Below, piece by piece: positions 59,101 through 61,048 of a DNA stretch of 64,000 nucleotides. The position numbers were made by a program, and so were the translations under genes. Source of the DNA: Aphrophora alni (lineage: Eukaryota > Arthropoda > Insecta > Hemiptera > Aphrophoridae). The notes beneath the pieces are model-generated. The model saw nothing but the letters and a program-made list of their open reading frames with translations. It did no database searches and was not told where the DNA came from. Position 1 is the stretch's first letter. Each line of letters opens with the position of its first letter. The stretch is from positions 106,371,762 through 106,435,761 of the forward strand of contig OY740769.1 in assembly GCA_963513935.1 (NCBI GenBank). Direction: 5' to 3'.

Positions 59101-60230
59101 TGAAATGAAGTTAGTAAAGGGTACTCAATTACAAAAAAGTGAGAACCGCTGATCTAAGCAACTGACTGTACCGTTTTATGTTGAGTGTTACTCAAGTACA
59201 AAAATACATAACTGGTGCAGGATGCACATTTCAAATATCTTTTGGAAAAAATAAATTTGTAAAATAGCACTAGATAATCCATATTGTGATTGTAGAAAAT
59301 TGAGGTAACATGCTCATGCAATGAGAAATTTGCTGTATAAATAAATTTCGCAGGCGTTCTTACAATAAATACATTTGGTGATGTTTCATTGGTCAGAAAT
59401 GTATGTAAGGTACCAATGTAGGTATAAAACATCGTTGAAGAAGTAAAAGTTTGCCTCTGGTTTAGTAGGTGTTATAGTTGTTGATCAATCAGCATTGAAA
59501 TGCGCATCAATGTGGTAGGTAGCATTAAAATATTTAAGAAAATTTTAAGTCTACATCACTGGCGGAAATGGCTCTTCAGATATATATTGTCTTTCATAAG
59601 ATTGATTTTTAGTAGCATCTAATTTTTGTAAAAGAGTAGAAACTAATACAAGTCCCCTAATCGTTAATTTTCAAAGCGATGAGTGCATTGATTTACCTGC
59701 AAAATTAGCCAACGGCTTTCAAAGTTAAACTGAGCCAACATTCAACGGCTTATCTTGTATATCTTCTAAATAGATGTTGGTCATAAGACATGGACATTGT
59801 TATAATGTGTGACATGTGCATAATTTTACCAAATAATGTAGTAATTGCTGTATGTCACAGACAATGTCTTCATTAAATGTAAAGCTTTACGCACAATAAC
59901 AAGAGTAACAAAAGTAAATAAAACAAAAGTCTTTAGGTGGCTTTACATAACACTTGACAAAATGTATATATTCAAAAGATATACAATTACTTACCCATGG
60001 ATTTTAGTATCTGCTGAAAATTGTTTATTAAATTAAAAGGATCTTGTTTTGGATTTGGGATGTTTATGAAATCTTCGAGAAATTCTTCATCATAAATTTC
60101 AGAAGGATCATAACGATGGTCATCTAAAAACTTGACTGTCGATACCATTTCTTCTTCAATTATTTTAGAAAGCTCTGTACTTGGATAGTTGGCACATTCA
60201 ACTACTATCTCCTTTGGCTTTGCACAGTAT
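2044..60230 (-). CDS. Dcr-1: Dicer-1 endoribonuclease gene, 20 internal exons (both ends outside window)
   Basis: Dicer-1 cuts precursor microRNAs in the cytoplasm and hands the duplex to Argonaute. Exons, 5' to 3' on the minus strand: 60230-59995, 56471-56345, 56230-55183, 55081-54951, 52705-52474, 50749-50601, 49658-49517, 49426-49178, 44166-43987, 42753-42540, 34893-34721, 34371-34193, 28455-28202, 22392-22079, 20021-19734, 18168-17871, 11960-11731, 6381-6018, 2895-2741, 2275-2044. Every intron is GT...AG, exon lengths and phases agree at all 19 junctions, and there is no stop in frame. Domain order matches animal Dicer: Hel2i, HELICc, DUF283, platform, PAZ, connector, RNase IIIa, start of RNase IIIb. 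Visible catalytic motifs are intact, so the gene looks functional. The DExD helicase start is upstream of 64000; the end of RNase IIIb and the dsRBD are before base 1. Dicer-1 rather than Dicer-2 is inferred from the complete PAZ and the close fit to insect Dicer-1 around RNase IIIa. Confidence 0.96.
2276..2740. other. Dicer-1 intron, 465 bp
   Basis: Short AT-rich intron between the spacer exon and the RNase IIIb exon. It holds a 12-C run at about 2339-2350 and nothing else recognised. Confidence 0.6.
2741..2895 (-). CDS. Dcr-1: Dicer-1 exon: end of RNase IIIa and spacer
   Basis: Completes the RNase IIIa helix ([19 protein letters not shown], then IRVLP) and continues into the spacer with [17 protein letters not shown]. 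Equivalent human text is [24 protein letters not shown] (in pieces). Acceptor TTTTAG, donor GTATAT, phase 0 out. Confidence 0.94.
2896..6017. other. Dicer-1 intron, 3.1 kb
   Basis: Holds the piggyBac remnant at 4.1-5.0 kb. The rest (2.9-4.1 and 5.0-6.0 kb) is AT-rich sequence in which I recognise no gene. The stretch 4995-5025 has a small palindrome (GGGGTGGAAATCGCCACCCC). Confidence 0.6.
4114..5000 (+). pseudogene. piggyBac-type transposase remnant
   Basis: Plus-strand reading in several frames gives [14 protein letters not shown] near 4117, LEEFY and [14 protein letters not shown] at 4260-4350, then [20 protein letters not shown] followed by ICFGFKQ near 4755-4835, then a block fitting [11 protein letters not shown]. 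The order N-terminal acidic region, then the [27 protein letters not shown] block of PGBD/piggyBac transposases, identifies the family. The conserved first Asp reads Gly here (GESMIP), and stops and frameshifts are frequent. Terminal repeats and TTAA flanks were not found. Confidence 0.72.
6018..6381 (-). CDS. Dcr-1: Dicer-1 exon: RNase IIIa second half
   Basis: Starts [19 protein letters not shown] and includes [28 protein letters not shown] and [20 protein letters not shown]. The [13 protein letters not shown] motif supplies the second acidic pair (Asp and Glu) of the RNase IIIa centre. The wording around WNQADLPGL is typical of insect Dicer-1. The insertion inside the domain is much shorter than in human Dicer. 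Acceptor TATTAG, donor GTAAGC, phase 1. Confidence 0.97.
6685..6732. repeat. (TA)n microsatellite
   Basis: Uninterrupted alternating T and A over about 48 bases. Confidence 0.95.
6946..8191 (-). mobile_element. mariner transposon, decayed, full length with TA duplications
   Basis: Bounded by TA at 6944-6945 and 8192-8193. Ends read TTCCAAAAGTA and its inverse. The length of 1,246 bp is normal for mariner. The minus strand carries a broken transposase: [16 protein letters not shown] and [10 protein letters not shown] near 7.9 kb (N-terminal HTH), [20 protein letters not shown], then [29 protein letters not shown] and finally [15 protein letters not shown] near 7.2 kb, which is the DD34D signature around the last catalytic Asp. 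Stops and frameshifts make it inactive. It lies in the same orientation as Dicer-1. Confidence 0.9.
8474..8541 (+). repeat. Interspersed repeat fragment shared with 46606-46677 (Penelope-like tail)
   Basis: Contains TATCCTTGAATATGGAGTTT followed by CAACAAGAAATATCTGCTAT, almost identical to 46606-46677. The second copy sits directly after a hairpin typical of Penelope-like element tails, so this is probably a truncated tail of the same family. Confidence 0.65.
10198..10273. repeat. (TA)n microsatellite, long
   Basis: About 76 bases of alternating T and A. Self-complementary, so able to form a cruciform. An apparent Tyr-Ile peptide reading across it is an artefact. Confidence 0.95.
10945..11120. 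repeat. GAGCTC-rich dispersed repeat patch
   Basis: Short tandem-like words such as GAGCTAAGCTC, ATCGAGCCGAGCTC and GCTCGAGCTCG recur here and, diverged, at 28.98-29.17 kb and 33.03-33.24 kb. The ends AGGCCTTG and CAAGGCCT are inverted at about 10949 and 11083. Possibly a small non-autonomous element; family not assigned. Confidence 0.4.
11731..11960 (-). CDS. Dcr-1: Dicer-1 exon: RNase IIIa signature
   Basis: [20 protein letters not shown], then [16 protein letters not shown], then [12 protein letters not shown]. The [12 protein letters not shown] motif carries the first catalytic Glu/Asp pair of RNase IIIa, which cuts the 3' strand of the pre-miRNA. Nearly identical to insect and vertebrate Dicer in this block. 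Acceptor TTCCAG, donor GTAATC, phase 0 out. Confidence 0.97.
12155..12782. mobile_element. Probable solo LTR of a gypsy-like retrotransposon
   Basis: Starts TGTTAGCACC and ends ATTCATAACA, so it has the TGTTA...TAACA inverted ends usual for Ty3/gypsy LTRs. It is much richer in G+C than its surroundings between 12.29 and 12.46 kb, where a unit of about 60 bp (GGGGAGACGTTGCTGGTCAG and GGATGAGGAGACAATGCTGG) occurs twice. The right part carries ATTAAT/AATAAA-type sequence. No matching 4-5 bp target duplication was found (TCAAA versus ATAGA), so the call stays tentative. Confidence 0.35.
14101..14210. repeat. (GGA)n/(GAA)n microsatellite
   Basis: About 95 bases of GGA triplets with two interruptions, then five GAA triplets. 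Purine-only strand of about 110 bases, able to form a triplex (H-DNA). A poly-proline reading on the minus strand is an artefact. Confidence 0.95.
14400..15900 (+). pseudogene. Decayed protein-coding remnant, family not recognised
   Basis: Plus-strand readings look like once-coding sequence broken by stops: [19 protein letters not shown] near 14.66 kb; an open stretch at 15320-15520 with [20 protein letters not shown] and [33 protein letters not shown] near 15.57 kb; and [19 protein letters not shown] near 15.76 kb. Amino-acid composition is balanced, unlike random AT-rich DNA. A mobile-element origin (gag or structural gene) is likely from context, but I cannot assign a family. Confidence 0.35.
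17871..18168 (-). CDS. Dcr-1: Dicer-1 exon: linker leading into RNase IIIa
   Basis: 99 codons, entering in phase 0 and leaving in phase 1. A charged helix ([19 protein letters not shown]) is followed by [14 protein letters not shown] and a second acidic patch, [13 protein letters not shown]. Joining at GAT TTT G|GTAGGT gives the in-frame [10 protein letters not shown] with the next exon; the alternative GT four bases downstream breaks the frame. Acceptor ATATAG. Confidence 0.9.
18169..19733. other. Dicer-1 intron, 1.6 kb
   Basis: AT-rich with homopolymer runs. The stretch 18.33-18.56 kb is GC-richer (GATAGTCGGGCAGCTATTCC) and may be a transposon fragment; nothing was recognised. Confidence 0.5.
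19734..20021 (-). CDS. Dcr-1: Dicer-1 exon: acidic linker before RNase IIIa
   Basis: 96 codons in phase 0 at both ends. [19 protein letters not shown] is followed by runs such as [16 protein letters not shown] and [20 protein letters not shown]. Acceptor ATTTTAG, donor GTAAGT. Many possible casein-kinase-2 sites (S followed by acidic residues) are visible; a role in regulation is inference only. Confidence 0.9.
20185..20290 (+). repeat. Penelope-like tail with hammerhead-type hairpin
   Basis: GGATGGCAACTTCATCGTTG is followed by AAACG: a hairpin with stem CAAC/GTTG between GATG and GAAAC words, the layout seen at Penelope-like element ends, followed by an AT-rich tail with AATAAA. Short and degenerate, so the assignment rests on the pattern. 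Confidence 0.4.
21868..21898. repeat. poly(T) run
   Basis: 31 consecutive T. On the minus (transcribed) strand this is poly(A), so it could be the tail of a retroposed copy, but no recognisable body lies upstream. Confidence 0.85.
22079..22392 (-). CDS. Dcr-1: Dicer-1 exon: linker after connector, acidic
   Basis: Opens with [16 protein letters not shown] (human has YPNLDFGWKKSI). It then enters an acidic, lysine-containing linker with [19 protein letters not shown] and ends [14 protein letters not shown]. The donor is TTTG|GTTAGT; the site is fixed by phase 0 and by the in-frame join to VRYGSPTSW. The linker is poorly conserved in sequence but typical of insect Dicer-1. Confidence 0.88.
23499..23704. 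repeat. Inverted pair of Penelope-like tails
   Basis: The arm at 23640-23704 (TTTTTTCTGATGATGTCTGA then AAAATTG...CAATATCAATCAAG) is the reverse complement of 23499-23565 with about 80% match, separated by about 75 bp. CTGATGA...GAAA matches a hammerhead core wording. The opposed arrangement fits Penelope-like elements, which often carry inverted terminal copies. Confidence 0.5.
23937..24700 (-). pseudogene. Non-LTR retrotransposon (R1/jockey-type) fragment: endonuclease end and linker to RT
   Basis: Read on the minus strand. 24.70-24.58 kb gives [13 protein letters not shown], the SDH motif that closes apurinic-like endonucleases of LINEs. After frameshifts, 24338-23940 gives [36 protein letters not shown] and [15 protein letters not shown]. 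The LxxxDGSYT...LLDTHFPGS block is typical of the segment just before reverse transcriptase in R1/jockey elements. The reverse transcriptase itself is absent. Same orientation as Dicer-1. Confidence 0.65.
25275..25640 (+). pseudogene. Parvovirus-type phospholipase A2 domain remnant
   Basis: The reading begins [12 protein letters not shown] and continues to [10 protein letters not shown], a Ca-binding-loop look-alike (family YxGPGxxL), then [16 protein letters not shown]. The family active site is DxACxxHDxxY; here Pro-Asn stands where His-Asp should be, so the catalytic His is lost. The region then continues with a pattern like READKF...GERMAT. In-frame stops at several points. In parvoviruses and some adintoviruses this domain breaches endosomal membranes during entry; this copy cannot be active. 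Confidence 0.6.
25865..26168 (+). pseudogene. Adenain-like (C5-type) cysteine protease remnant
   Basis: The reading gives VNFDSHW, a stop, DTHGCVI, then [20 protein letters not shown] and, further on, CEHWCLKFL. This fits the Polinton/adenovirus-type maturation protease pattern THW...YYDSFG...CGxxCLxFL, where His and Cys are catalytic. Both can still be recognised, but at least one stop interrupts the frame. It lies between the PLA2-like remnant and the [10 protein letters not shown] gene. Confidence 0.5.
26170..26337 (+). pseudogene. Unknown structural-type protein remnant beginning [10 protein letters not shown]
   Basis: An open stretch of 56 codons with [20 protein letters not shown] and [16 protein letters not shown], then a stop. 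A related reading continues in another frame to about 26540 ([20 protein letters not shown]). It follows the protease remnant directly. It is well composed for a folded beta-rich protein, but I cannot name a family; a minor capsid or penton-like role is only a guess from position. Confidence 0.4.
27253..27660 (+). pseudogene. BESS-motif protein remnant (MADF-BESS type, probably PIF/Harbinger)
   Basis: The plus strand is open to 27461 with acidic text ([20 protein letters not shown]). After stops, 27555-27640 reads [20 protein letters not shown], then KHKLSL. The xFxSIAKTVRxFxPxLxxKxKLx pattern is a BESS motif. MADF-BESS proteins accompany the nuclease in many insect PIF/Harbinger transposons; host MADF genes are an alternative, but the stops favour a dead transposon copy. 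Confidence 0.55.
28202..28455 (-). CDS. Dcr-1: Dicer-1 exon: end of PAZ and connector helix region
   Basis: 84 codons. [19 protein letters not shown] and [19 protein letters not shown], then [18 protein letters not shown], which match human Dicer residue for residue over long stretches. The connector helix sets the distance between PAZ and the RNase III centres, the molecular ruler. Acceptor ACTATAG, donor GTATTG, phase 1 out. Confidence 0.96.
30185..30620 (+). pseudogene. MADF-BESS protein remnant, PIF/Harbinger second gene
   Basis: Plus-strand readings give [18 protein letters not shown] near 30.31 kb, then [24 protein letters not shown] and, in the neighbouring frame, [15 protein letters not shown] at 30.40-30.53 kb. 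The FLxSLLPDxKSLxxxxRxxFKxKxxxLL pattern is a BESS motif across one frameshift. It converges on a Harbinger nuclease remnant 300 bp away on the other strand, the normal layout of these two-gene elements. Confidence 0.55.
30935..31260 (-). pseudogene. PIF/Harbinger nuclease remnant (N-terminal part)
   Basis: The minus strand reads [20 protein letters not shown], then [20 protein letters not shown], then [13 protein letters not shown]. This matches the opening of Harbinger-type nucleases (GEFHxLxxELRxDxxxFFxYFRMSxxTFxxxL...ITPEERLxxTLR). The catalytic DDE part is missing. The last codons are followed by a GTAAG-like word. One in-frame stop separates the blocks. Confidence 0.65.
31404..32604 (+). 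mobile_element. Short piggyBac-type transposon with TTAA duplications
   Basis: Body 31408-32600 flanked by TTAA at 31404-31407 and 32601-32604. The 14-bp ends CACGTTAAGTGCCA are perfect inverted repeats. The only coding part is 31745-32020 (plus): [20 protein letters not shown], then [20 protein letters not shown], the C-terminal part of the DDE domain containing the last catalytic Asp of piggyBac transposases (GVDxxDQM...RxTxRW). Short CGGCCGATCGG words recur near both ends. The N-terminal two-thirds of the gene is absent, so the element is non-autonomous. Confidence 0.85.
32451..32762 (+). repeat. 156-bp tandem duplication of the piggyBac right end
   Basis: 32451-32606 and 32607-32762 are about 94% identical and both end with GGCAC(T/A)TAACGTGTT(A/G)A, so the whole right terminal repeat is present twice. 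The inner copy has the perfect TTAA flank; the outer reads TTGA. Confidence 0.85.
33283..33480 (+). mobile_element. Solo end of a Tigger/pogo-type element
   Basis: TA followed by CAGTACAACCTCGTTAAGTC, then GGATCTCTGGGTAACCCGG: the usual pogo/Tigger terminal wording (CAGTxxAACCTC...). The opposite end is not found, so the right boundary is a guess. Confidence 0.45.
34193..34371 (-). CDS. Dcr-1: Dicer-1 exon: PAZ domain, second half
   Basis: Encodes [19 protein letters not shown], then [12 protein letters not shown] and [19 protein letters not shown]. The [18 protein letters not shown] block is diagnostic of Dicer PAZ. Acceptor TTTCAG, donor GTAAGA, phase 2 out. The intron separating it from the first PAZ exon is only 349 bp. 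Confidence 0.96.
34372..34720. other. Dicer-1 intron, 349 bp
   Basis: Short AT-rich intron inside PAZ; nothing else seen. Confidence 0.7.
34721..34893 (-). CDS. Dcr-1: Dicer-1 exon: PAZ domain, first half
   Basis: Starts in phase 1 with [15 protein letters not shown] and continues with [20 protein letters not shown], which lines up with LEDYQDAVIIPRYRNFDQP in human PAZ. PAZ binds the two-base 3' overhang of the RNA duplex. Acceptor CTATAG, donor GTAAAT, phase 0 out. Confidence 0.95.
35580..36900 (+). pseudogene. R1-like LINE remnant: RT thumb region and C-terminal domain
   Basis: The plus strand reads [20 protein letters not shown] near 35.63 kb, then [19 protein letters not shown], which matches the R1-clade LGVTxDRRLxFxxHVxxxxxKA...LSRLMPNxGGP block after reverse transcriptase. 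After unrelated sequence, 36.41-36.62 kb reads [20 protein letters not shown], then LLLERK, then [14 protein letters not shown] and [14 protein letters not shown]. These fit the terminal WxxxxxGxWTxxLIPxxxxWxxRxHGExxYxLTQxLxGHGxF...CxxC domain. Heavily broken. Antisense to Dicer-1. Confidence 0.6.
38076..39250 (+). mobile_element. Penelope-like element 3' tail, interrupted by a Tigger element
   Basis: 38076-38172 (ATACTCTCTACTAATTGAGA ... CTATTTGTGTAC) and 39206-39250 (TAGATGATACCAAGGACCAC, then TTTCCAAGGTAAGCCTGTGT) together match the uninterrupted tails at 54437-54313 and 56996-56880 on the minus strand. At 54 kb the same tail follows a GIY-YIG endonuclease remnant, which identifies the family. 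Confidence 0.75.
38173..39205. mobile_element. Tigger/pogo non-autonomous element, 1,033 bp
   Basis: Flanked by TA at 38171-38172 and 39206-39207. The ends CAGTAGAACCCCTCAAACTC match perfectly as inverted repeats for about 23 bp. GTCGAGTTTGAGGGG words repeat inside both ends (sub-terminal repeats). No transposase coding recognised. CAGT ends with TA duplication are diagnostic of the pogo/Tigger branch of Tc1/mariner. Confidence 0.9.
39503..39527. repeat. poly(A) run inside gypsy RT remnant
   Basis: 25 consecutive A. In gypsy elements this place encodes a Lys-Lys-Lys-Asp motif, so the run may have grown from lysine codons by slippage. Confidence 0.85.
39842..40515. mobile_element. Foldback element with long inverted arms (mariner-type MITE, 674 bp)
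   Basis: Flanked by TA at 39840-39841 and 40516-40517. The left arm 39842-40078 and right arm 40188-40515 are inverted copies, almost identical from TTGAAAAGTCTGGGTACGGC inward through ATTATGCGCTGCCATTTCTG to CTGGAT. The right arm has about 105 bp extra in its middle (near 40270-40380), which would form a bulge. The central loop is about 109 bp. The first bases differ (CAGGGTG versus CAACGCG). Transcribed as part of the Dicer-1 intron it would fold into about 230 bp of near-perfect dsRNA. Confidence 0.92.
42540..42753 (-). CDS. Dcr-1: Dicer-1 exon: platform/PAZ junction, weak donor site
   Basis: Begins [19 protein letters not shown], which matches the FPVYTRSGEV block of human Dicer, and ends SYLIVPTKK. 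The donor is placed at AAAAAAAA|GTGATT: only this site gives phase 1 and joins the next exon in frame (ACT GAC). The site is weak, with A at -1 and T at +5 and +6. Without splicing the frame stops 8 codons further on, before PAZ. Confidence 0.85.
42754..43986. other. Dicer-1 intron, 1.2 kb
   Basis: Holds a Tigger transposase start (43706-43813) in a GC-richer patch at 43.49-43.87 kb; otherwise AT-rich. Confidence 0.6.
43706..43813 (+). pseudogene. Tigger/CENP-B-type transposase N-terminus
   Basis: ATG at 43706 opens [20 protein letters not shown], then [15 protein letters not shown] and a stop. This is the first helix-turn-helix of Tigger/CENP-B-like transposases (MSKRKxLSLxxKxxIIxExExGxKxxxxAxxxGI). 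The leader 43490-43705 is GC-richer and may be the element's 5' region. The rest of the transposase is missing. Confidence 0.6.
43987..44166 (-). CDS. Dcr-1: Dicer-1 exon: platform domain
   Basis: 60 codons, phase 0 both sides. Contains [19 protein letters not shown] and [19 protein letters not shown], which match [32 protein letters not shown] of human Dicer (in pieces). The platform together with PAZ holds the 5'-phosphate and 3'-overhang end of the substrate. The acceptor CAG follows a TATC stretch; the donor is GTAATT. Confidence 0.94.
46548..46680 (+). mobile_element. Penelope-like element tail with hammerhead-type hairpin
   Basis: GATGATGCCGCAAGGCGAAA then CAATTG: a GCC-GCAA-GGC hairpin with GNRA loop between GATGA and GAAAC, close to a hammerhead ribozyme core. 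Followed by an AT-rich tail that is shared with 8474-8541. Known biology: Penelope-like elements carry hammerhead motifs at their ends. Confidence 0.5.
47035..47110 (-). repeat. Penelope-type tail, second subfamily
   Basis: The minus strand reads CTTGAGAATGGCTCAATAGC followed by CGAAAG: a GGCT/AGCC hairpin before GAAA, the same layout as the other tails in this window but a different sequence. Confidence 0.4.
47155..47242. repeat. (GT)n/(GTTT)n microsatellite
   Basis: GT repeats with GTTT interruptions over about 88 bases. Confidence 0.95.
48115..48722 (+). repeat. 36-bp minisatellite, about 17 diverged units
   Basis: The unit resembles GGCTGAATATTCTCCAGCAG followed by GGACAGAATTGG-like text and repeats with a 36-bp step. 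Individual units differ by 10-30%. 36 is divisible by three, so open stretches of a 12-residue repeat ([14 protein letters not shown]) arise on the plus strand, but stops break it. Confidence 0.85.
49178..49426 (-). CDS. Dcr-1: Dicer-1 exon: DUF283 second half and start of platform
   Basis: 83 codons in phase 0. [19 protein letters not shown] and [11 protein letters not shown] match the [29 protein letters not shown] block of human Dicer (quoted here in pieces). It ends with [12 protein letters not shown], equivalent to human GSTKRRQCYPK. The donor is AGA|GTTTGT, weak because the last exon base is A and position +3 is T. Confidence 0.94.
49517..49658 (-). CDS. Dcr-1: Dicer-1 exon: DUF283 (Dicer dimerisation domain), first half
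   Basis: Encodes [15 protein letters not shown], nearly the human YCARLPSDPFTHLAP, and [12 protein letters not shown] before donor GTAAGT. DUF283 has a double-stranded-RNA-binding-type fold and helps pre-miRNA and partner-protein binding. Phase 0 out, followed by a 90-bp intron. Confidence 0.95.
49659..50600. other. Dicer-1 intron, 942 bp
   Basis: Largely occupied by the internally deleted mariner-like element at about 49.8-50.4 kb. Confidence 0.65.
49815..50410 (+). mobile_element. Internally deleted Tc1/mariner-like element
   Basis: ATG at 49993 opens [20 protein letters not shown], then RSFG and, after a stop, [10 protein letters not shown]...QLVDMGC...KCPGRSRV. This is the N-terminal HTH of a family common in insects. 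Directly after it, 50.25-50.37 kb reads [20 protein letters not shown], then DYRCDVV and GEGHIKH, the family C-terminus (VTxDxLxRVWxExDYRLDVCRVTxGAHIEHL). About 250 codons between, including the catalytic core, are deleted. Terminal repeats not certain. Confidence 0.7.
50601..50749 (-). CDS. Dcr-1: Dicer-1 exon: linker from helicase into DUF283
   Basis: A 149-base exon, phase 0 in and phase 2 out, bounded by TTACAG and GTATGT. It encodes an acidic linker ([13 protein letters not shown]) and then [17 protein letters not shown], which corresponds to the GGPRVTINTAIGHIN segment entering the Dicer dimerisation fold of human Dicer. Confidence 0.93.
50750..52473. other. Dicer-1 intron, 1.7 kb
   Basis: AT-rich. 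51.15-51.25 and 51.82-51.98 kb are GC-richer (for example GTCCAGTCGCTAACCAGGGC) and may be transposon fragments; nothing recognised. Confidence 0.55.
52474..52705 (-). CDS. Dcr-1: Dicer-1 exon: helicase motifs V and VI
   Basis: Encodes [19 protein letters not shown] (motif V) and SKGRARAQD (motif VI, with the arginines expected of an SF2 arginine finger). It then runs through [10 protein letters not shown] to donor GTAATC in phase 0. This is the best conserved helicase exon in the window. In fly Dicer-1 the N-terminal ATPase motifs are degenerate; here the C-terminal RecA motifs look intact, while the N-terminal ones are out of view. Confidence 0.95.
53058..53900 (+). mobile_element. pogo-type MITE, 843 bp, with fused transposase ends
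   Basis: Flanked by TA at 53056-53057 and 53901-53902. Ends CAGTAGAAGTCCATTAGTCC and its near-inverse. At 53471 the plus strand reads [15 protein letters not shown], a stop, then [12 protein letters not shown] (pogo N-terminus). It jumps to [10 protein letters not shown] and a stop at about 53610-53638 (pogo C-terminus). So it derives from an autonomous pogo by one internal deletion. Confidence 0.88.
54313..54870 (-). pseudogene. Penelope-like element: GIY-YIG endonuclease remnant and tail
   Basis: The minus strand reads [12 protein letters not shown], then after a frameshift [20 protein letters not shown], then [17 protein letters not shown]. The CxxxNxIYxIxCxxCxxQYIGxTxxxLxxRxNxH pattern is the Penelope-like GIY-YIG endonuclease. 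Stops follow. At 54437-54313 the characteristic tail begins (TACTCTCTACTGATTGAGAA ... CAAGGTAAGCC). Same orientation as Dicer-1. Confidence 0.7.
54951..55081 (-). CDS. Dcr-1: Dicer-1 exon: helicase C-terminal domain, middle part
   Basis: A 131-base exon bounded by TTCTAG and GTGTGG. It encodes a segment running from [14 protein letters not shown] to RKQEEVLKR. The last motif is the RKQEEVLRKF of human Dicer that precedes helicase motif V. The terminal arginine codon is split across the following 2.2-kb intron. Confidence 0.92.
55183..56230 (-). CDS. Dcr-1: Dicer-1 exon: Hel2i end, long acidic/Asn-Ser insertion, helicase motif IV
   Basis: The largest exon, 349 codons. The first 40 or so residues finish Hel2i ([19 protein letters not shown], then a [14 protein letters not shown] helix). 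About 280 residues of low-complexity sequence follow, rich in Ser, Asn, Asp and Glu. An arginine/glycine patch, [14 protein letters not shown], lies near the end. The last 25 residues return to the family with [15 protein letters not shown], the start of the helicase C-terminal domain (motif IV). Human Dicer has a much shorter acidic linker at this point. The insertion stays open in frame over about 840 bases, which argues that it is translated. Donor GTAAGT, phase 0. Confidence 0.94.
56345..56471 (-). CDS. Dcr-1: Dicer-1 exon: Hel2i continued
   Basis: Encodes PWCADKAAL, which matches the LGPWCADK block conserved from fly to human Dicer, then an amphipathic helical stretch. The split glycine codon (G from the previous exon plus GG here) restores the family sequence. 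Donor is GTACTT, a non-standard but acceptable site, followed by an intron of only 114 bp. Confidence 0.93.
56880..56996 (-). repeat. Penelope-like element tail, truncated copy
   Basis: The minus strand matches the tail at 54437-54313: CTCTACTGTTTGAGAAAGTG ... CAACTACTTTTCAAGGTAAG. No coding part remains. Confidence 0.75.
57040..59153 (+). mobile_element. hAT transposon remnant (ZBED5-like), interrupted by Tigger
   Basis: The plus strand 57060-57351 reads [17 protein letters not shown], then [20 protein letters not shown], then [20 protein letters not shown]. This is the hAT C-terminal dimerisation block in its ZBED5/FAM200-like form (FWxxLxxEYxxLSxxAxxxLLPFxTTYLCExxFSxLxxIKTKYRNRLDxxPDLRxAxS). 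The right end at 59085-59153 closes with AAAAGTGAGAACCGCTG, typical of hAT terminal repeats. A Tigger element sits between (57445-58871). The left hAT end was not found. Confidence 0.7.
57445..58871 (+). mobile_element. Tigger (jerky-like) transposon, 1,427 bp, transposase truncated
   Basis: Flanked by TA at 57443-57444 and 58872-58873. Ends CAGTAAAATCCTG are inverted repeats, and both contain TTATCCGAAA. A broken transposase starts at 57870 ([11 protein letters not shown]), then after a frameshift [34 protein letters not shown] (first HTH), [20 protein letters not shown] (CENP-B-type HTH), QIFNTDET at 58.44 kb (first catalytic Asp of the DDE domain) and [20 protein letters not shown]. The remaining DDE region is deleted. 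Confidence 0.9.
59995..60230 (-). CDS. Dcr-1: Dicer-1 exon: helicase insert (Hel2i), first exon seen in window
   Basis: Acceptor is TTTTAG before ATACTGTGC; donor is GTAAGT after ATGG. The exon enters in phase 2 and leaves in phase 1. It encodes [11 protein letters not shown] near the start, which matches the CEIVVDCG segment of animal Dicers that opens the Hel2i subdomain, and ends QQILKSMG. About 78 residues, acidic in the middle (DEEFLEDF). The Hel2i arm sits between the two RecA folds. The upstream DExD exons must lie more than 3.7 kb away, beyond the window. Confidence 0.9.
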
Positions 60231-60420
60231 CTAAAACCAAAGAATGAAAGATACACATGTCTAGATTTTAAATAATAAAACCATGGTGGGAATTCTTATT
60301 GTAATTTTAATACTAAAAAAAAAAGTGAAACCAGCATGGCTCCATATGCTGACCTCCATATTTGCTATGATCATACAAAAACTCATTTTATTCGGTGACC
60401 TGCAAGTTCATTACAACTTA

Positions 60421-60971
60421 TTTTACTCGCAACAAGATTGTCCTTTGGCCTTCCTTTTTTACATTTTAGTTTCACAATTCCTTCTTATTTGAGTAACAGT
60501 ATTTAGTCACCCCATATTTGACAAATTTCTTGCATATCAACAGTCATGTCCACAGTTCTCATTTTCCTCACAACAAGATTGTCCTTTGGCCTTCATTGTT
60601 TACATTTTAGTTTCACAATTCCTTCTTATTTGAGTAACAGTATTTAGTCACCCCATATTTGACAAATTTCTTGCATATCAACAGTCATGTCCACTGTTCT
60701 CATTTTCCTCACAACAAGATTGTCCTTTGGCCTTCATTGTTTACATTTTAGTTTCACAATTCCTTCTTATTTGAGTAACAGTATTTAGTCACCCCATATT
60801 TGACAAATTTCTTGCATATCAACAGTCATGTCCACAGTTCTCATTTTCTTCACAACAAGATTGTCCTTTGGCCATCCTTGTTTACGTTTTAGTTTCACAA
60901 TTCCTTCTTATTTGAGGAACAGTATTTAGTCACCCCTGATTTGACAAATTTCTTGCATATCAACAGTCATG
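60421..60971. repeat. 141-bp tandem repeat, about 3.9 copies
   Basis: The word AACAAGATTGTCCTTTGGCC starts at 60431, 60572, 60713 and 60854, an exact 141-bp step. The inner copies are more than 95% identical; the first and last are more diverged. 141 equals 47 codons; the minus strand gives KDNLVVKKMRTVDMTVDMQ in each unit but also stops, so translation is unlikely. Confidence 0.95.
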
Positions 60972-61048
60972 CAATATAAAAAAGATAATTTAATTTCAAA
61001 GATTTTTTTCCTTAAACTACCTTTCAATATTGTTTCTAGCCATATTAA

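Larger units (their letters stand above)
56472..59994. other. Dicer-1 intron, 3.5 kb
   Basis: Holds a Penelope tail, a hAT element and a nested Tigger. The gap 56.5-56.88 kb and 59.16-59.99 kb are AT-rich with nothing recognised. Confidence 0.65.

Noticed and set aside
59154..59432. 92-codon open frame on minus in intron
   Set aside because: No family match, follows directly after a hAT end, not joined to the Dicer-1 exon chain.
60421..60971. CRISPR array
   Set aside because: Units are contiguous 141-bp tandem copies without spacers, in an insect genome.
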